A stretch of 64,000 bases of DNA, from NCBI RefSeq assembly GCF_028453695.1, contig NC_135774.1, positions 4,526,001-4,590,000 on the forward strand, read 5' to 3'. Positions 1 through 11,576 of the stretch are shown piece by piece. Under the pieces are notes generated by a model, which was given only the letters and a program-made list of their open reading frames with translations, did no database searches and was not told the origin of the DNA. Source of the stretch: Augochlora pura. Its lineage: Eukaryota > Arthropoda > Insecta > Hymenoptera > Halictidae. Within the stretch, counting starts at the first letter, position 1; every line of letters starts with the position of its first letter. The position numbers and the translations under genes are program-made.

Positions 1-1642
1 CCGGTTGCATTTATTATAGAACTTTCGCGAGATAAAGTTGAGTAACTCAACTATGAAAACTATTTTTAGAAAAGGAAAATGAAGTATTCGTATTTTCGCG
101 GGCGTTTGGCGGTCTTGAACAGCTCGGAACTGGGGCTCAATTAATTTACATTTCCCCGTATCCGCCATGCCACCCCATCGCGGTAGCCTCCTTGATTAAT
201 GGTTTAAATATTCGAGGTGCAGCGATATGAATTGTAAATTTCGTAGAACCTTCTGTCCCCAACGTCCATCGCTCCTCCCTGTCGCCATTTTACTTGCTGG
301 ACTCCCTATCACATGATTCCTTACGGACAGGGCACAAAGTTTTATTACTAAACGTAACCAAATCTATCGAACGTGCCGTGCGTAATCTAATTACGAGGTT
401 CCTCATAAAAAAGATCATATCAAATTAACAAGAATAAATGATAATCTGTTATAATTTACCCACGTCCGAGACATAAATCTGTTTAACCTGATAACAATCG
501 ATGATAGTCGAGATAGGATGAAATAGAATTTTATGTCATTCGACGATTCTAATATTCAAATTAAATCTGAATTAATGCTTTTTAGTTACAGACATAAATT
601 AGGTTATTTAATATAGAAAATGATGAATTGTATCGTTCAATGTATTAGAAAGCATGTGATTTTTACTTAAAAGAAAGAAAGAAAGACAACTGGCTACAAA
701 AAATTTACTTTTGTCAAGTTATGTGAAATCATACAACTTCTCTTTATATTTTTAGAAGTCATTATTGCTTTTATTCGAACGTAATAATTTAACTTGAACA
801 TCGTGTATATTTAGAAATACGTTTGAGCAAATACAATGAGCAATGAAAAAATTTAGGTCAAGTTTTTTGATAATCTGGGTCAAATTTGATTCGGCGACGT
901 ATCTCAAGAACTGCGTCACTTATCCACTCCTGATATGTACTTCTTTTTTCCTGCATCCTTGCACTGTTTATCATTTTCAATGTTTAATTAGTATTACAAG
1001 TACGCATAATAATGTAGGAATTAAACTGTGCAAATTTATACAAACTAAACATTTCTTGCCCAGATTGACTGAAATAGAAGTTGAAAAAAAAGTATAATCT
1101 CCTCTTAGAAACACAAATATGTTTTTTAATTGTAATCACTAGTCTACAGATTTTATGCGTTTATAATAGAAATAACTAGGCGAACTACCAAACAATAATG
1201 ACATTAAAAGAATTTGAAAATACTTTCACATACTTCACAATATATGAAAATCGTCAAAAGAAGAAAAATAAATTTTTATTTAATTCTCGTTCCTTATAAT
1301 CGGTTCAGAAAATTTTTATTTTGCATAAATATTACTGTTTTATATTACGAACTTTTACGCAAAATAAAAATTGTCTGCATTAATTACAAGATACAAGAGT
1401 TACGTAGATATTTATTTAATTTCTTACTAATTTTAATAAGTTGAAAATAGTTGAACAGTATTTTTAAGCTCTTTTGGTATTTTTACGATTTTATTCTTGA
1501 TAATTATTATTCTTAACATGAATGCATACAATTCACAGTCTAGTAATAATATACATATATAGTAATATAAGTTTAACCACTATAATGTCCTACCTTCGGA
1601 TCATTGTTATTCAATGACACTCGTCATTACTACATTCAACAG
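1..1642. other. No gene seen; upstream intron of the receptor gene
   Basis: AT-rich sequence with only short chance reading frames. It ends in the acceptor ..ACATTCAACAG at 1642, so it is best read as the intron before the M3 exon. I looked for the M1/M2 pore-loop exon of the receptor here and did not find it. One copy of the dispersed GCGGATTTTATG-type motif lies at 1142-1165. Confidence 0.6.
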
Positions 1643-1841
1643 ATCAATATCGGGACGAATAGTGGGCAGCGTTTGGTGGTTCTTCACTCTGATACTGATC
1701 TCTTCGTATACTGCAAACTTGGCTGCTTTTCTAACCGTCGAAAGGATGGTTGCACCAATTAATTCACCGGAAGATTTGGCATCCCAGACGGAAGTACAGT
1801 ATGGCACGTTGTCTCACGGATCTACTTGGGACTTTTTTCGC
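1643..1841 (+). CDS. AMPA-type glutamate receptor, exon with M3 and start of S2
   Basis: Internal exon of an ionotropic glutamate receptor, a ligand-gated cation channel of the plasma membrane. It opens with the end of the pore loop (SISGRIVG), then the M3 helix with the family signature SYTANLAAFL, the linker TVERMVAPI, and the first part of S2 with the glutamate-contact GST motif (GSTWDFFR). The wording TVERMV..PI, LASQTEVQYGTL is AMPA-like rather than kainate- or NMDA-like. The acceptor is ACATTCAACAG and the donor CGC|GTGAGT. One nucleotide at the 5' end completes a split Arg codon, and the 3' end is phase 0, which matches the next exon. Orthology to Drosophila GluRIA or GluRIB cannot be settled by eye, so no symbol is given. 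Confidence 0.93.
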
Positions 1842-3082
1842 GTGAGTGTGAACCAAGCGCAAACAGTAGAATCTTACAAATACTGCATTCCATTAACGTT
1901 GATAAAGAATCATTAACACTATCCCTGCCGATCATTATAAGTGCCTGGTATGCACTTAATTCGAAATATGAGAAAAGTGATAGGTTTAATCTAAAATTCA
2001 TAAAATTTTATAATAAGAATAGAAAATTGCCCGGATAAAGGGATTTTCGGATAATAGAAAAAACATTTTATTACACTGCATATCTTTTATTCGAACAGAA
2101 TATCACATTTTTATATGAAAAAGAATTTATATCTTAGTAAATTACTTATATTGTTAACAAAGAAAGACTTCATACATTTAAAAAAAAATTTCCTCTATAT
2201 AAGAAACAAAATTAACAGTTTATTTATGCATTCGTGGATCCCATACCTTTTTAGCTGTTAAGTCAAATTCTAGAGCTTCCTCAGAGTAACTTTTAATACA
2301 AAACTTTTGTGACTTTTGAAACATCATATTTGTATGTTTCTATATTATAAGTAACTAGCAAACCTGGCGAACTCCGTTTCGCCACCAGATGGCTTCGTTT
2401 TTTGTAACATTTCGTTTGGGGATTAGAAGATGAAGAAAAGTTATTTTTTTTGTTTTATAAACCATATTGGTTTATAGTACATGCTATGTATCAGAGATGG
2501 CGCTGTATGTGAAAAATGATTTTCCCCGTTTTCCTGCTTTTCTGTTGAAATTTTTCCAGAATTTTGGTTGCTATAAACCTCACGGAGCCCGAGACCTTTC
2601 CAACGAATGCAAAACCGTGGAAATCGGTTCGTGCGTTCTGGAGTTATAGCGTCAGGAAGGAAAACCCGACTTATTTTTATATAATAGATAAGAAAATGGA
2701 AATATACAAATGTAGCCTTTTGGGGGTTTCTTTAAATATTCTTTAAATATCAGTAAAAATGAAGTGAGAATGAATGAATACAAATCAGTAGAAGTTACTT
2801 TGAGTTTATAATTATTCACAGCACTGTAGGTGACCTCCTTCAGCTGATACACCATTAAATAAAAAACCAACAAAATATCGTATTAGACTTATAGAACAAA
2901 CATCCTATTTATAATTAAAATATTTTATAAGTAAAAAAACAAAAATTTAGGAACTAAGGGAAATCTGTTTATAAAATAAAGATACCAGTTGTGTGATTAG
3001 TATTAAACAGTTTCCTATAGGAAAAAGAACCAGATCAACGTAAAGGTTCTCGCACATACAATATTCGTCTCCTGAATTACAG
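1842..3082 (+). other. Receptor intron; holds one retroelement fragment
   Basis: GTGAGT donor to GAATTACAG acceptor. Apart from the repeat at 2353-2690, nothing recognisable. The short reading frames here are chance ones. Confidence 0.8.
2353..2690 (+). mobile_element. Non-LTR/SINE-like retroelement 3' fragment
   Basis: About 340 bp beginning CTAGCAAACCTGGCGAACTC and ending in a TTATTTTTATATAATAGAT tail. The block reading 'cctcacggagcccgagacc', then '..gttctggagttatagcg', has the look of a widespread arthropod retroposon family that ends in short TATAATAGAT-like repeats. The family assignment is from memory and unverified. It lies wholly inside an intron in the sense orientation and has no intact reading frame. 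Confidence 0.5.
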
Positions 3083-3327
3083 AAATCTCAAATCAACCTC
3101 TACAGTAAAATGTGGGAGTTCATGAACTCTCGGAAACACGTGTTCGTTAAAACGTACGACGAAGGTATACGAAGGGTGAGGACCAGTAAAGGAAAATACG
3201 CTCTTCTGATAGAGAGTCCGAAGAACGAATACATAAACGAGAGGGAGCCCTGCGATACGATGAAAGTGGGCAGAAATCTCGATGCTAAGGGCTTCGGCGT
3301 TGCTACGCCATTGGGATCTCCTCTGAG
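3083..3327 (+). CDS. AMPA-type glutamate receptor, S2 ligand-binding exon
   Basis: Encodes most of the S2 lobe, which closes on glutamate outside the cell. The translation starts KSQINLYSKMWEFM. It contains YALLIES, where the Glu is the residue that binds the agonist amino group in the family, then NEYINEREPCDTMK with the conserved disulphide Cys, then NLDAKGFGVATPLGSPLR. The acceptor is GAATTACAG and the donor CTGAG|GTGAGC. The first codon is in phase with the preceding exon, and the last Arg codon is split (AG|G) and completed by the next exon. The match to the AMPA consensus is continuous, without stops or frameshifts. Confidence 0.95.
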
Positions 3328-5555
3328 GTGAGCATACATTTATACAGGTGTGTTGTAAATCGTGATAGCAATGGTGCGGGTAGATTTTATGGTTGGAAAC
3401 TGTGTATCTACACACGAAAATAATATTACGTACAAACAAATAGTTTTTAATCATTCATTGTCACTTTCTATGGGAAACACATACGTCATACACCGTTCAG
3501 TTTAGTTTTTAAACAGCTATCACTCAAAAACTAGCAACACTATTCGAGTCAAGAAATATTTAATTAGTTGTCAATTTCTCTCTTCGCGTAATAATATAAC
3601 TTTTCCGAAAAGCTGTGGTACATTTTAAACCAATGTAACCAAAATGAATGTCCGACATTTCTTAAAGTGTCCTCTTTTCGTATTATAAACTTCATTACAG
3701 ACCGCTATCATGATTGTATTTGCATACGATACGTTGTCAGGACATGTTTACTGGCAGTGAACTAGTATTATGTTAATTGATCCGATAGTTCCTATCAAAC
3801 AAGCGACATGTTGCGATACACTAACGCAGAATATATAATGTGATATTAACACGACTTTTGCATTGAGGCAATGAAATATGATTTTCTAATGCAGTATCTT
3901 AAAAGCGTAAGAAATGCAATTTAATGTTTGTTTTATTTTTAATCAGGATCGCTCTAACCACAATTATTTGAGCTATTCATAGTAAATGTGTTTGATTTTT
4001 TTCCCAGGTTGATATAATATTGTTAAATCGCATTTAATATAATATTTTATTTGATATTTTGTTATTATCTGAAGTTAAAGCTGGTAAACTAGTTTACATA
4101 ACAGAGTTGTAATAATTTTTTGTGCTTTACAAAACTTTTAACTCATTCTTCATTATCCACAAATTAACTTTGTTAACTTCATCTGTATTTTAGTCCCCGT
4201 TGAGCTATTACTATGTTAATGTTGTTTTTATTGTAACGTAACTTGTCGATCGCGTCAACCACGCAAACCGAATAAACTATAGGTTACTAAATATTAATGT
4301 TACTGACTTTAAACGTTACGAATCACTAATATATATTTCGTATTTATCATAAGAAACCTTTAAATGAAAGAAATGATTTTCTTTCTTATCATTTGCCGTG
4401 TATAAAATAGTCACTGAAAAAGAGTTCCACAATTTAGCCATTAAAAGATTTTTAGATTCGGTTTAAAACATTTAATCATGGACACTTGTAAAATGTAATA
4501 GAATTTCTTCTCAAACGTCATCGCACATCCTCAATTGCTAAAACAAACCGTCAGTCGACAATTGAAAAGTTTTATCCAAAAAGACTGTTGTCTTTGATAT
4601 CAATTTTATGGATACTAAGACGAAAATCAAAATAAAGTACTAAAGACAAAATACGAAAAAGTATCGTGTGAACGTTTTCCAAATGTACCGTATGGTTGTA
4701 GTGATAGAAGATACACGTTCGACATATGTTATATCTATCACATGAGCGCGTAATTATACAACGTTTATAGTTATCAAAAGGAGGCAAACCGTATTTCCAT
4801 TTTCGACGCAGGAGCGTAGAGAGTACATTGCTGTCGATCGCCCACCCATGCTTTCAAACGGCACACACCATTACACACAGTTACCATAGCAAAATTGGTG
4901 AATCCGGCTTCCGTATCATTACCATTTAAAAGACAGTAGTATCGTTGCCTCGTCCTACTTATGTAGTGACTCGAACAACGTTCAATAATATTATCAAATT
5001 TATATATACGTATTTTTTTTTTACATGAATTGATAATTATTTTCTCACGTGCTACGTAAATCAATGATAAAATTTATCTGTTGCATTAATTTTTCTTAAA
5101 TTTTTAAAAAATCATATTGCTTCTTATATAAATCACATCAAAGTTACAATTATGGGAATTTATGAAAATGATATTTTAAAACAGAAATTCTATTGATTCT
5201 GTTCTACAATTTTCATAACTGCTTATGGAAATATACATATACTGAATTTCTAAATTCAATATATATTAATCATTATTGCGATATGATACTGAAATTATAC
5301 GCATGAAAACTGGTACAGTACTTGTAATATTTAAAATTGTTCTTAATTTTTAAATCCAAAATAGAGAAGTTCTATCATTTATTAATTATTGATTTTATGG
5401 TGATATGAAAACTTGTACAATTTTTTGGAAATTGTCTTTGCGTGTAGTTTATTTTATTCAATGTATATTTACAGGTTATAAACGGATTTTTGAAAACATT
5501 ATTCTGCAAGATTTGGGAAATTACTTGCAATTAATTGACGTTTGCAATCTTACAG
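3328..5555 (+). other. Receptor intron; no extra exon found
   Basis: AT-rich intron from GTGAGC to TCTTACAG. I looked for a duplicated flip/flop-type exon (a second copy of the NLAVL..WWYD segment) and saw none. Only a diverged dispersed repeat at 3487-3560 stands out. Confidence 0.7.
3487..3560 (+). repeat. Diverged dispersed repeat, copy 1
   Basis: The segment around TCACTCAAAAACTAGC resembles 57655-57730 (TCACTCAGAAACTAGC) over about 55 bp with roughly one mismatch in five. Both copies share the preceding TTAGTTTT. No reading frame and no inverted ends are visible, so the element class is unknown. Confidence 0.5.
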
Positions 5556-5802
5556 GGACCCAATAAATCTAGCGGTGTTGTCGCTGAAGGAAAACGGCGA
5601 ATTAACGAAGCTCGTGAACCGGTGGTGGTACGACAGAACCGAATGCAGGCATGGTGACAAACAAGATGCCTCCAGAAACGAATTGTCCTTGAGCAACGTG
5701 GCAGGGATATTTTACATTCTTATCGGAGGCCTCCTGTTAGCGTTGGCCGTCGCTTTACTCGAGTTCTGTTATAAATCTCACACAGAAGCAACCAGAGCAA
5801 AG
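5556..5802 (+). CDS. AMPA-type glutamate receptor, end of S2 and M4 exon
   Basis: Begins with one nucleotide completing the split Arg, then DPINLAVLSLKENGEL and NRWWYDRTEC. This is the segment that corresponds to the vertebrate flip/flop region, and it includes the second disulphide Cys. A short hydrophilic linker (RHGDKQDASRNEL) precedes the M4 helix, NVAGIFYILIGGLLLALAVA, followed by the juxtamembrane LEFCYKS with a likely membrane-proximal Cys. The acceptor is CAATCTTACAG and the donor AAG|GTACGA, phase 0 at the end. Only one version of this exon is seen, so flip/flop-type splicing is not supported here. Confidence 0.95.
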
Positions 5803-6223
5803 GTACGATTACTAATTAAGTAGCATGTTCCGTTTTAAACACTATAATTCAATTGAAATTGTCACATTAGGTTGTAAAATACGTAAAATACATTTTTAGC
5901 TAAACTAAAATCACTGTATGTAACAAATCTAGCATTGAACCTAAGATTAGTAGAAACTCTGAATCATGTTCTTCAAAATTCAAGCAATGTAGTGAGCTTC
6001 TATTAAAAATTTTAAATCCGAAAAACTTGAAACTGTAAGAATGAATAGCGTATAAGTTGGACCACTTCCGAGCCGTTTTCATCAATGCTCACTTCTAGCG
6101 ATTTTCTAACAATACACACTGGAAAAGTATCCGTTTTTGAAACACGAAAGTATTTGCGAAGTGACCCGTATACGTATTTTTAGATTCACCTTTTACTACA
6201 TCAATAAAAATTCAATCTTACAG

Positions 6224-6298
6224 ATACCATTGTCAGACGCGATGAAGGCGAAAGCCAGATTGACGATTGGCGGTGGTCGAGATTTCGACAATGGCCGG
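6224..6298 (+). CDS. AMPA-type glutamate receptor, proximal cytoplasmic tail exon
   Basis: A 75-nt exon between CAATCTTACAG and CGG|GTAAGT. It translates to 25 residues in phase 0: basic IPLSDAMKAKARL, then TIGGGRDFDNGR. It continues the post-M4 tail (..SHTEATRAK). The exon is the branch point for the tail variants: direct splicing to 13234, inclusion of the candidate exon at 6984, or both candidate exons. The donor GTAAGT also contains a second GT four bases downstream, which would shift frame, but it is weak. Confidence 0.88.
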
Positions 6299-6983
6299 GT
6301 AAGTGACGCGACGATTCGCGGATCGTTATAGTTTCGTTCTACTTTGTTGAAAACGCACGCGAACGCCGCGTCTAGAGTGCGAGCCCGTAGGATCATAGTT
6401 GGCGATGGATCAGCGACGGTGGAATAAAATATTCGGTTTCGGCGAACCGATAAAAGCGTTGAAACATGCATTCACGGCGTGGTCTGTTCCCGCAACGGAA
6501 CGCATAAACGGCCCACCCCCATACACTTTTGCCGTTCGCCTCTCCGGAACCAACGATCTCGATGTATCGTGTAACATAGAACCGTAAACGGAGACCAAGG
6601 GTGCATTATACATCCCGTGTAATACAGAGCCTATACATACATATATAGATGTATATACAATACGTATACATAGAAGCATACAATAGAGTACGTATAGCAT
6701 GCAGTTAGCAGAGTGTAAACAGTCGACATACATTGTAAATGGAAGACGATCGAGAATTTCGTGCTTGGATGGGGTTCTCGACGGCACGAGCGATCGGGAA
6801 ACGATCATCGATCGTTATCCATAGATCGTGTGTGCATAGATACGAATACAGAGAGTATACAAACATATACAAGATGAGTCGTCTGACAATTAAAATTGAA
6901 ACGTCTCCATTGTTTCTAATGACTCGGGAAAAGAATTTTCTTTTCGCGATGTAATAATTCAGCGACGGATTTTTTCTCTGCAG

Positions 6984-7167
6984 CGAACATATCTTTCTCT
7001 AATCCCGTGTCAATTCTATCATAATAATGGAGACTTCTTCACTTTGAATATGTTGGGTAATTCACTCTATGTACAGAGTGGCAACGAACCGGTTGATGCA
7101 ATTCAGAAATTGGTGACTAAGAAAAATCTCGTGATACAGTTTGCATACAGAACTTCGTCTGTCGAAG
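6984..7167 (+). CDS. Candidate cassette exon of the receptor tail (frame-switching)
   Basis: Strong pyrimidine tract and acceptor (GGATTTTTTCTCTGCAG) followed by a frame that stays open for 70 codons in phase with the preceding exon (RTYLSLIPCQF.., ..LVTKKNLVIQFAYRTSSVE). A donor GAAG|GTAATC at 7168 gives a 184-nt exon, 3n+1, so inclusion moves the terminal exon into its long frame. If the donor is skipped, the frame runs on to TAA at 7194-7196, and an AATAAA lies at 7210-7215, so it could also be an alternative last exon. The peptide is not recognised. There is no transcript evidence; the call rests on splice signals, phase and the unusually long open frame in AT-rich sequence. Confidence 0.45.
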
Positions 7168-7209
7168 GTAATCCGCCTTTAGAAATTCGTTCGTAACGCA
7201 TGCATGAGC

Positions 7210-7215
7210 AATAAA
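7210..7215 (+). terminator. Possible polyadenylation signal after the 6984 exon
   Basis: AATAAA 14 nt after the in-frame TAA at 7194-7196. It would serve an alternative last exon if the donor at 7168 is not used. AATAAA is common by chance in sequence this AT-rich. Confidence 0.3.
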
Positions 7216-7605
7216 AATACAATTTGCTCTATACTATATCCAATGACTTTTTTAGGAGAGCATTTCCATATATAAAACATTTATTTCTAACACAGAGGGT
7301 TCCTATCGTTGAAAATAAAAATAAAATAAACTGATCGAAGTCGGTTGATTTATTCGTTTTGTCGTTTTTATGTTAACATTTATACGAAATAAAAACAGTA
7401 AGATTCAAAGAAAAACACGATTTGAAACTCTGCGAAATCAATAAACATCTAAATTCATTTATCTGAAATAGAAAGTGCTATATAAAAAAATGTTATACTA
7501 CGTTCTAGACTATTTTTTTTGTGGATTCACTAGTTTCTCATTTGCACCAACAGGAGTCTCATACACAATGAAATATAATCTCGTAACATTAGTGAATCAT
7601 AATCA

Positions 7606-7770
7606 TGGTTGCCAGAAAAATAAGCTAGATCTCAAATTGAAGGAGTAGGGTACGTAAAGTGACGCAGCATCCCTGGTTGATCGGCGCTCTGCAGCGGATT
7701 GGGCGACCGCGTCACGTTATGTAACCCCACTCCTTCGGCTGGAAATTTAGCTTGTTTTTCTGGCCATCGC
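7606..7770. mobile_element. Short foldback MITE
   Basis: Two arms of about 55 bp in inverted orientation: left GCCAGAAAAATAAGCTAGAT with GAAGGAGTAGGGT..GTGACG, right CGTCACG..CCCCACTCCTTC with AGCTTGTTTTTCTGGC. The arms enclose a GC-rich loop of about 50 bp. There is no reading frame. It lies within the long last intron and may fold into a hairpin in the pre-mRNA. Confidence 0.65.
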
Positions 7771-7919
7771 GAACTTGCAACGTAACTTGTTATCAATAAA
7801 ATGCGAATGAATTTGGATAAATAATTTGTATTTTATAGTGCAAGAGGCCTTAAATTGTTGTCACTCGATATATGTTTATTTACGATAGATATACATATAT
7901 ACATAAATGCGTGCGATGT

Positions 7920-8012
7920 GCGGCTGGCTGGATGTGTTGCGCTATTTTCTACCTCCAACTATCTACCTCTTCTCTATCTTTCTATCTCTCTTACTGTCTA
8001 TCTATCTCTTTG
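7920..8012 (+). repeat. Degenerate TCTA-rich simple repeat
   Basis: Pyrimidine-rich stretch built from CTATC/TCTATCT units. It lies just upstream of the candidate exon at 8083. Confidence 0.5.
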
Positions 8013-8082
8013 TACTCGATGGATGCAGGAGACGTATTTGCTCGTTCGCGCGGTTTTTTTCTACTTTTATTTTTGTCTCTAG

Positions 8083-8137
8083 TGGTACGGACTGCAGAGT
8101 TAGACGGAGGATGCATGCGCCTTCCCCGGGACCATAT
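8083..8137 (+). other. Candidate 55-nt alternative exon in the receptor last intron
   Basis: A very good acceptor (long pyrimidine run ending TTTTGTCTCTAG) and donor (CATAT|GTGAGT) bracket 55 nt, again 3n+1. Spliced straight from 6298 it reads WYGLQS and stops. Spliced after the 6984-7167 exon it stays open (VRTAELDGGCMRLPRDH) and would enter the third frame of the terminal exon. No homology is recognised. It could be a poison or tail exon, or a chance pair of splice sites. Confidence 0.35.
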
Positions 8138-11100
8138 GTGAGTACTCTCGCCCTTAATTTTAATTCCCACTTTCTGCATTTATTCGTTCCGTATGAATCT
8201 TTACCCCCGCTTCTTGTGTACATGGCTTCGAGTAGCATTCCTGCACACATACATACATCACACATATACAGAGCATCAGAACTTCTTCTTAGGTATCTAA
8301 AATGCGGAAGGACGTCGACTGGTCGACTTCGTTCCGATGACATCATGTCAGACACTTCTGTGCGGAAAGGTCATTTCAGGAAGCCTATGATTGGTTTTAG
8401 TATGTTTAACTCCTTACCGTACTTTAACGAGTCATACTTATGATGGAGATTTCTAATGATAAGCTACTGGATATAAATGTATATTCGTTCCTTTAAGTAA
8501 GAACCAAATTTTCTTCTCTTGTCACCAATATTTAAATATTCGAGTAGATGTAAGCACACAATAAATATAAAATTTCTTTCTATTCTAAGAAATTAGTGCG
8601 ATCGAAAAATTCTAATCATAGTAATTGTACGACAAGGAGTTAAAAGTATTAGATGATCGAAATTTGACTAATCATTAATGCTATCTATCTGCAGGCAGTA
8701 GTACAAGTGTAACTGTGCTATTTTTCTTTTAATACCATAACGTTGTAATAAATTAATGGAATTAGAAGATGACTGAAAGGAGAAAGTAAAAGAGGTTTTA
8801 TTATCTGAAAACTATTCATACCATGTTGTTTCAGTCTATTTGGAATAGAAGTTAATAGTAAAATCTAATTCTAGTGCAGCTTATATTGGTGATTTAGTAA
8901 TGAATAAGCTTTACTCTCTTTTATGATCTTGAATAGGTTTCCTCTCGTTTCAAATTTTTTAATCCACAAACGAGCAAATAGAATTCTATTCTGTAATATT
9001 TGAGTATAATTATTCGTATACAACTGATATGTTTCGTAACCAAGAGCTTGATTTGTAAATAAAAGGTTACAGAAAAACCTACTACTTGTATGTTCTACAA
9101 AAATGTTCTGTAAAAGTAACTCATTTATTCTATTCACTTGTTAAAAATGTTACATGCTGAATAAAAACTTTTGCACACTGCCTTCATTTCAGGACAAATT
9201 GTATAATTTTGACAGTTAAAATTTTGCTGCTGGGAAATTATGCATCGCTGCTGTTTTAATAAAAATACAAGGCACAAGTAACTTGTTAATATTGTATTAC
9301 AGGTATTTCAGACCATTTCACTGTTATTATTTTATAATGTCTATTAATGTTTCTTTTATAGCATTTTACCAATATTTTACAAAATATGGACCAATCATAG
9401 GTATCCATGATTTCACTCCACTGTCGACGTGTTCATTCATCAGAACAAATTTTCCGGCCCACGCTTCTTCGTATTAATACATCATTATTTTTCCACATTT
9501 TTACTACTTCCTTCTCCGAAAATTCTATAATTAATTTACATGACCATTTCTGCGTATTTTGTATAAAAAGAATTGATTAATTATTATTTATTCAGACCGA
9601 TGGTTATGTTTGAAGGTAAATATGATCCATGAAGTTGTAGTGGATGAAAAGCATCTTTTTCTTCCACTAATTTACTTTCCCTTAAATGTTTATCCATCTT
9701 CACTCACGTATCCTTTTCACCTTAAAGTTCTTCTGCCACATATACATTTTTAGTCATTCTGAGAGGCAAGCTTTCTAGAGCAACATGAGCATGGCTTAAG
9801 ACAAATTAGCGGTCCATGTAACCGATGTATGGTTTGTGGAATCGCATGTCGCTTTTAAAAATAGTGCTTGAACATTTCGCGAACAGAATGCTAAACAAAA
9901 TCATTCTCACTTTATTCTTCTTAAATGAAAGACTTATTAACGTCTTTTCATTTGTCTCTTTAGTCTCCAGAAACTATGATATATCATACATTGGACAAAG
10001 GGCGGGTTGTAGAATGGCAAGAAAGCATTTTATGCACCGCTGTCATTACGTTTTCACAGCCACAGATATGGCTTGTGATCGAACAAGAATATCGATCGAA
10101 ATCTGATTAATTAGATCAGTTGATCATATTTGAAAGGCACATAGAGACACAATTATTTCTTGTCCTTTTCTTCTATGACCTACACGATCATGTTATTCAT
10201 CCCCTTTCATTGTCACACGTTCTTCTAAACACATAGCAATGACCCCCCACGTCGACCAATCAACTGCCGGTTAGCGAATGTTTATGCAAGGAAATTCCGT
10301 CCAGGAAATTATAAAAACAAGATTTTTGAAACTCGTACGTCGAAATATAATAAACGTTGAAATATAACTGCTAACGAAATGAATGTGTAAACAACGTCGT
10401 ATTTTTGTCAAAGCATTCCTTACAAATTTCAAATTTATTAATGGGCTAACAGTAAGACATTTTTTAAACACTAAATGTATAATATTCAGTTGAGACTATT
10501 GAAACAAATAAAATCCAACTTACTCAAAATGTGTTATAAATAAAATCTACAAAGTAACACTTAAAATCGTCTACAGTTTTCTAGTATAAAAAAATATATC
10601 ACATTTCCGAAAGTCTTGAGTATTTAGAAAAATTGTATATTTCGTATAATGGGCAATATTTGTGTACTTAAGAATAAAATTAAAAACATTTCTGTGCAAC
10701 AGCAAGTCTAAATTGATGCTTGTTTTACGAAAAAAAAACATTTCATAAAACTGCTGATGATAATAACTGTTAATTCTAGCATAATTATCCCAGAATATTA
10801 ACAAATTCTAAATATCTTTTAACAATTTACCAAAATATTGACTTGATCAATCTTTCAATATTAATGCAAATATTCATAATCATTTGAATATTCTACCAGC
10901 TGTGGTGTGCTTAAGATTCTTTCTTTTAGAGAAAAGACCAAGGGGCAGCAGGTACTGTTTCATAACTTTAATTAAGCTAAAGAAAATCCGTTGTTCCTTG
11001 CATAAACATGTGTCCAACCATTACTCACAAAGACACTAAGCGCACACCGACTAGGTCCTATTTATCACAAAGGAGTCATCGACAGAGATGCTCGTAAAAA

Positions 11101-11576
11101 TTCATAATGGGGTACGGCAGTACAAAGAGAGACCTTTTCAGTCGTACGAAAGACGTAGTGACAATTTACAGTCCATCCAACGAAATGAGTTAGGACGAAC
11201 AAACAAAACATTAACATCTTTCATTTATCAACTACCGGAAAAATAAGACTGTCGTATTGAAGATGTGACCACATTACTAACTCGAATCGTTGGTGGAAAT
11301 ATGGGCCCCTTTATACAGTGTTCTTCAACCGATGATCTGCGAAAAAAGTATTACAATAGTTTCGAAAAATGAGCCACGTATATCAAGTTGTCTAAAAAAG
11401 AAATAATGACAGATTTCGAGCTAACTAGAAATTGAAAGTCTATTCCTTTGCGATCGTAAGTGTTATTTCCTCTTCGTTGATGCGTTCAATCAATGAATCA
11501 ATCACCTCCAAGTGAATGCATATATCTCATACTGTATGAAAAACCAGCGTTCACCATGCCCTTTTCAGAATAATAT
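8138..11576 (+). other. Intron sequence without recognisable features
   Basis: AT-rich. It holds only short chance frames on both strands. No repeats with clear ends were seen. Confidence 0.6.

Noticed and set aside
3328..5555. A duplicated flip/flop-type exon
   Set aside because: No second copy of the segment leading into M4 was found in the intron.
6299..6304. Tandem donor four bases downstream of 6298 as the cause of the frame switch
   Set aside because: Any GTAAGT donor contains this second GT. The site GTGACG is weak, so the 184-nt exon is the better explanation.
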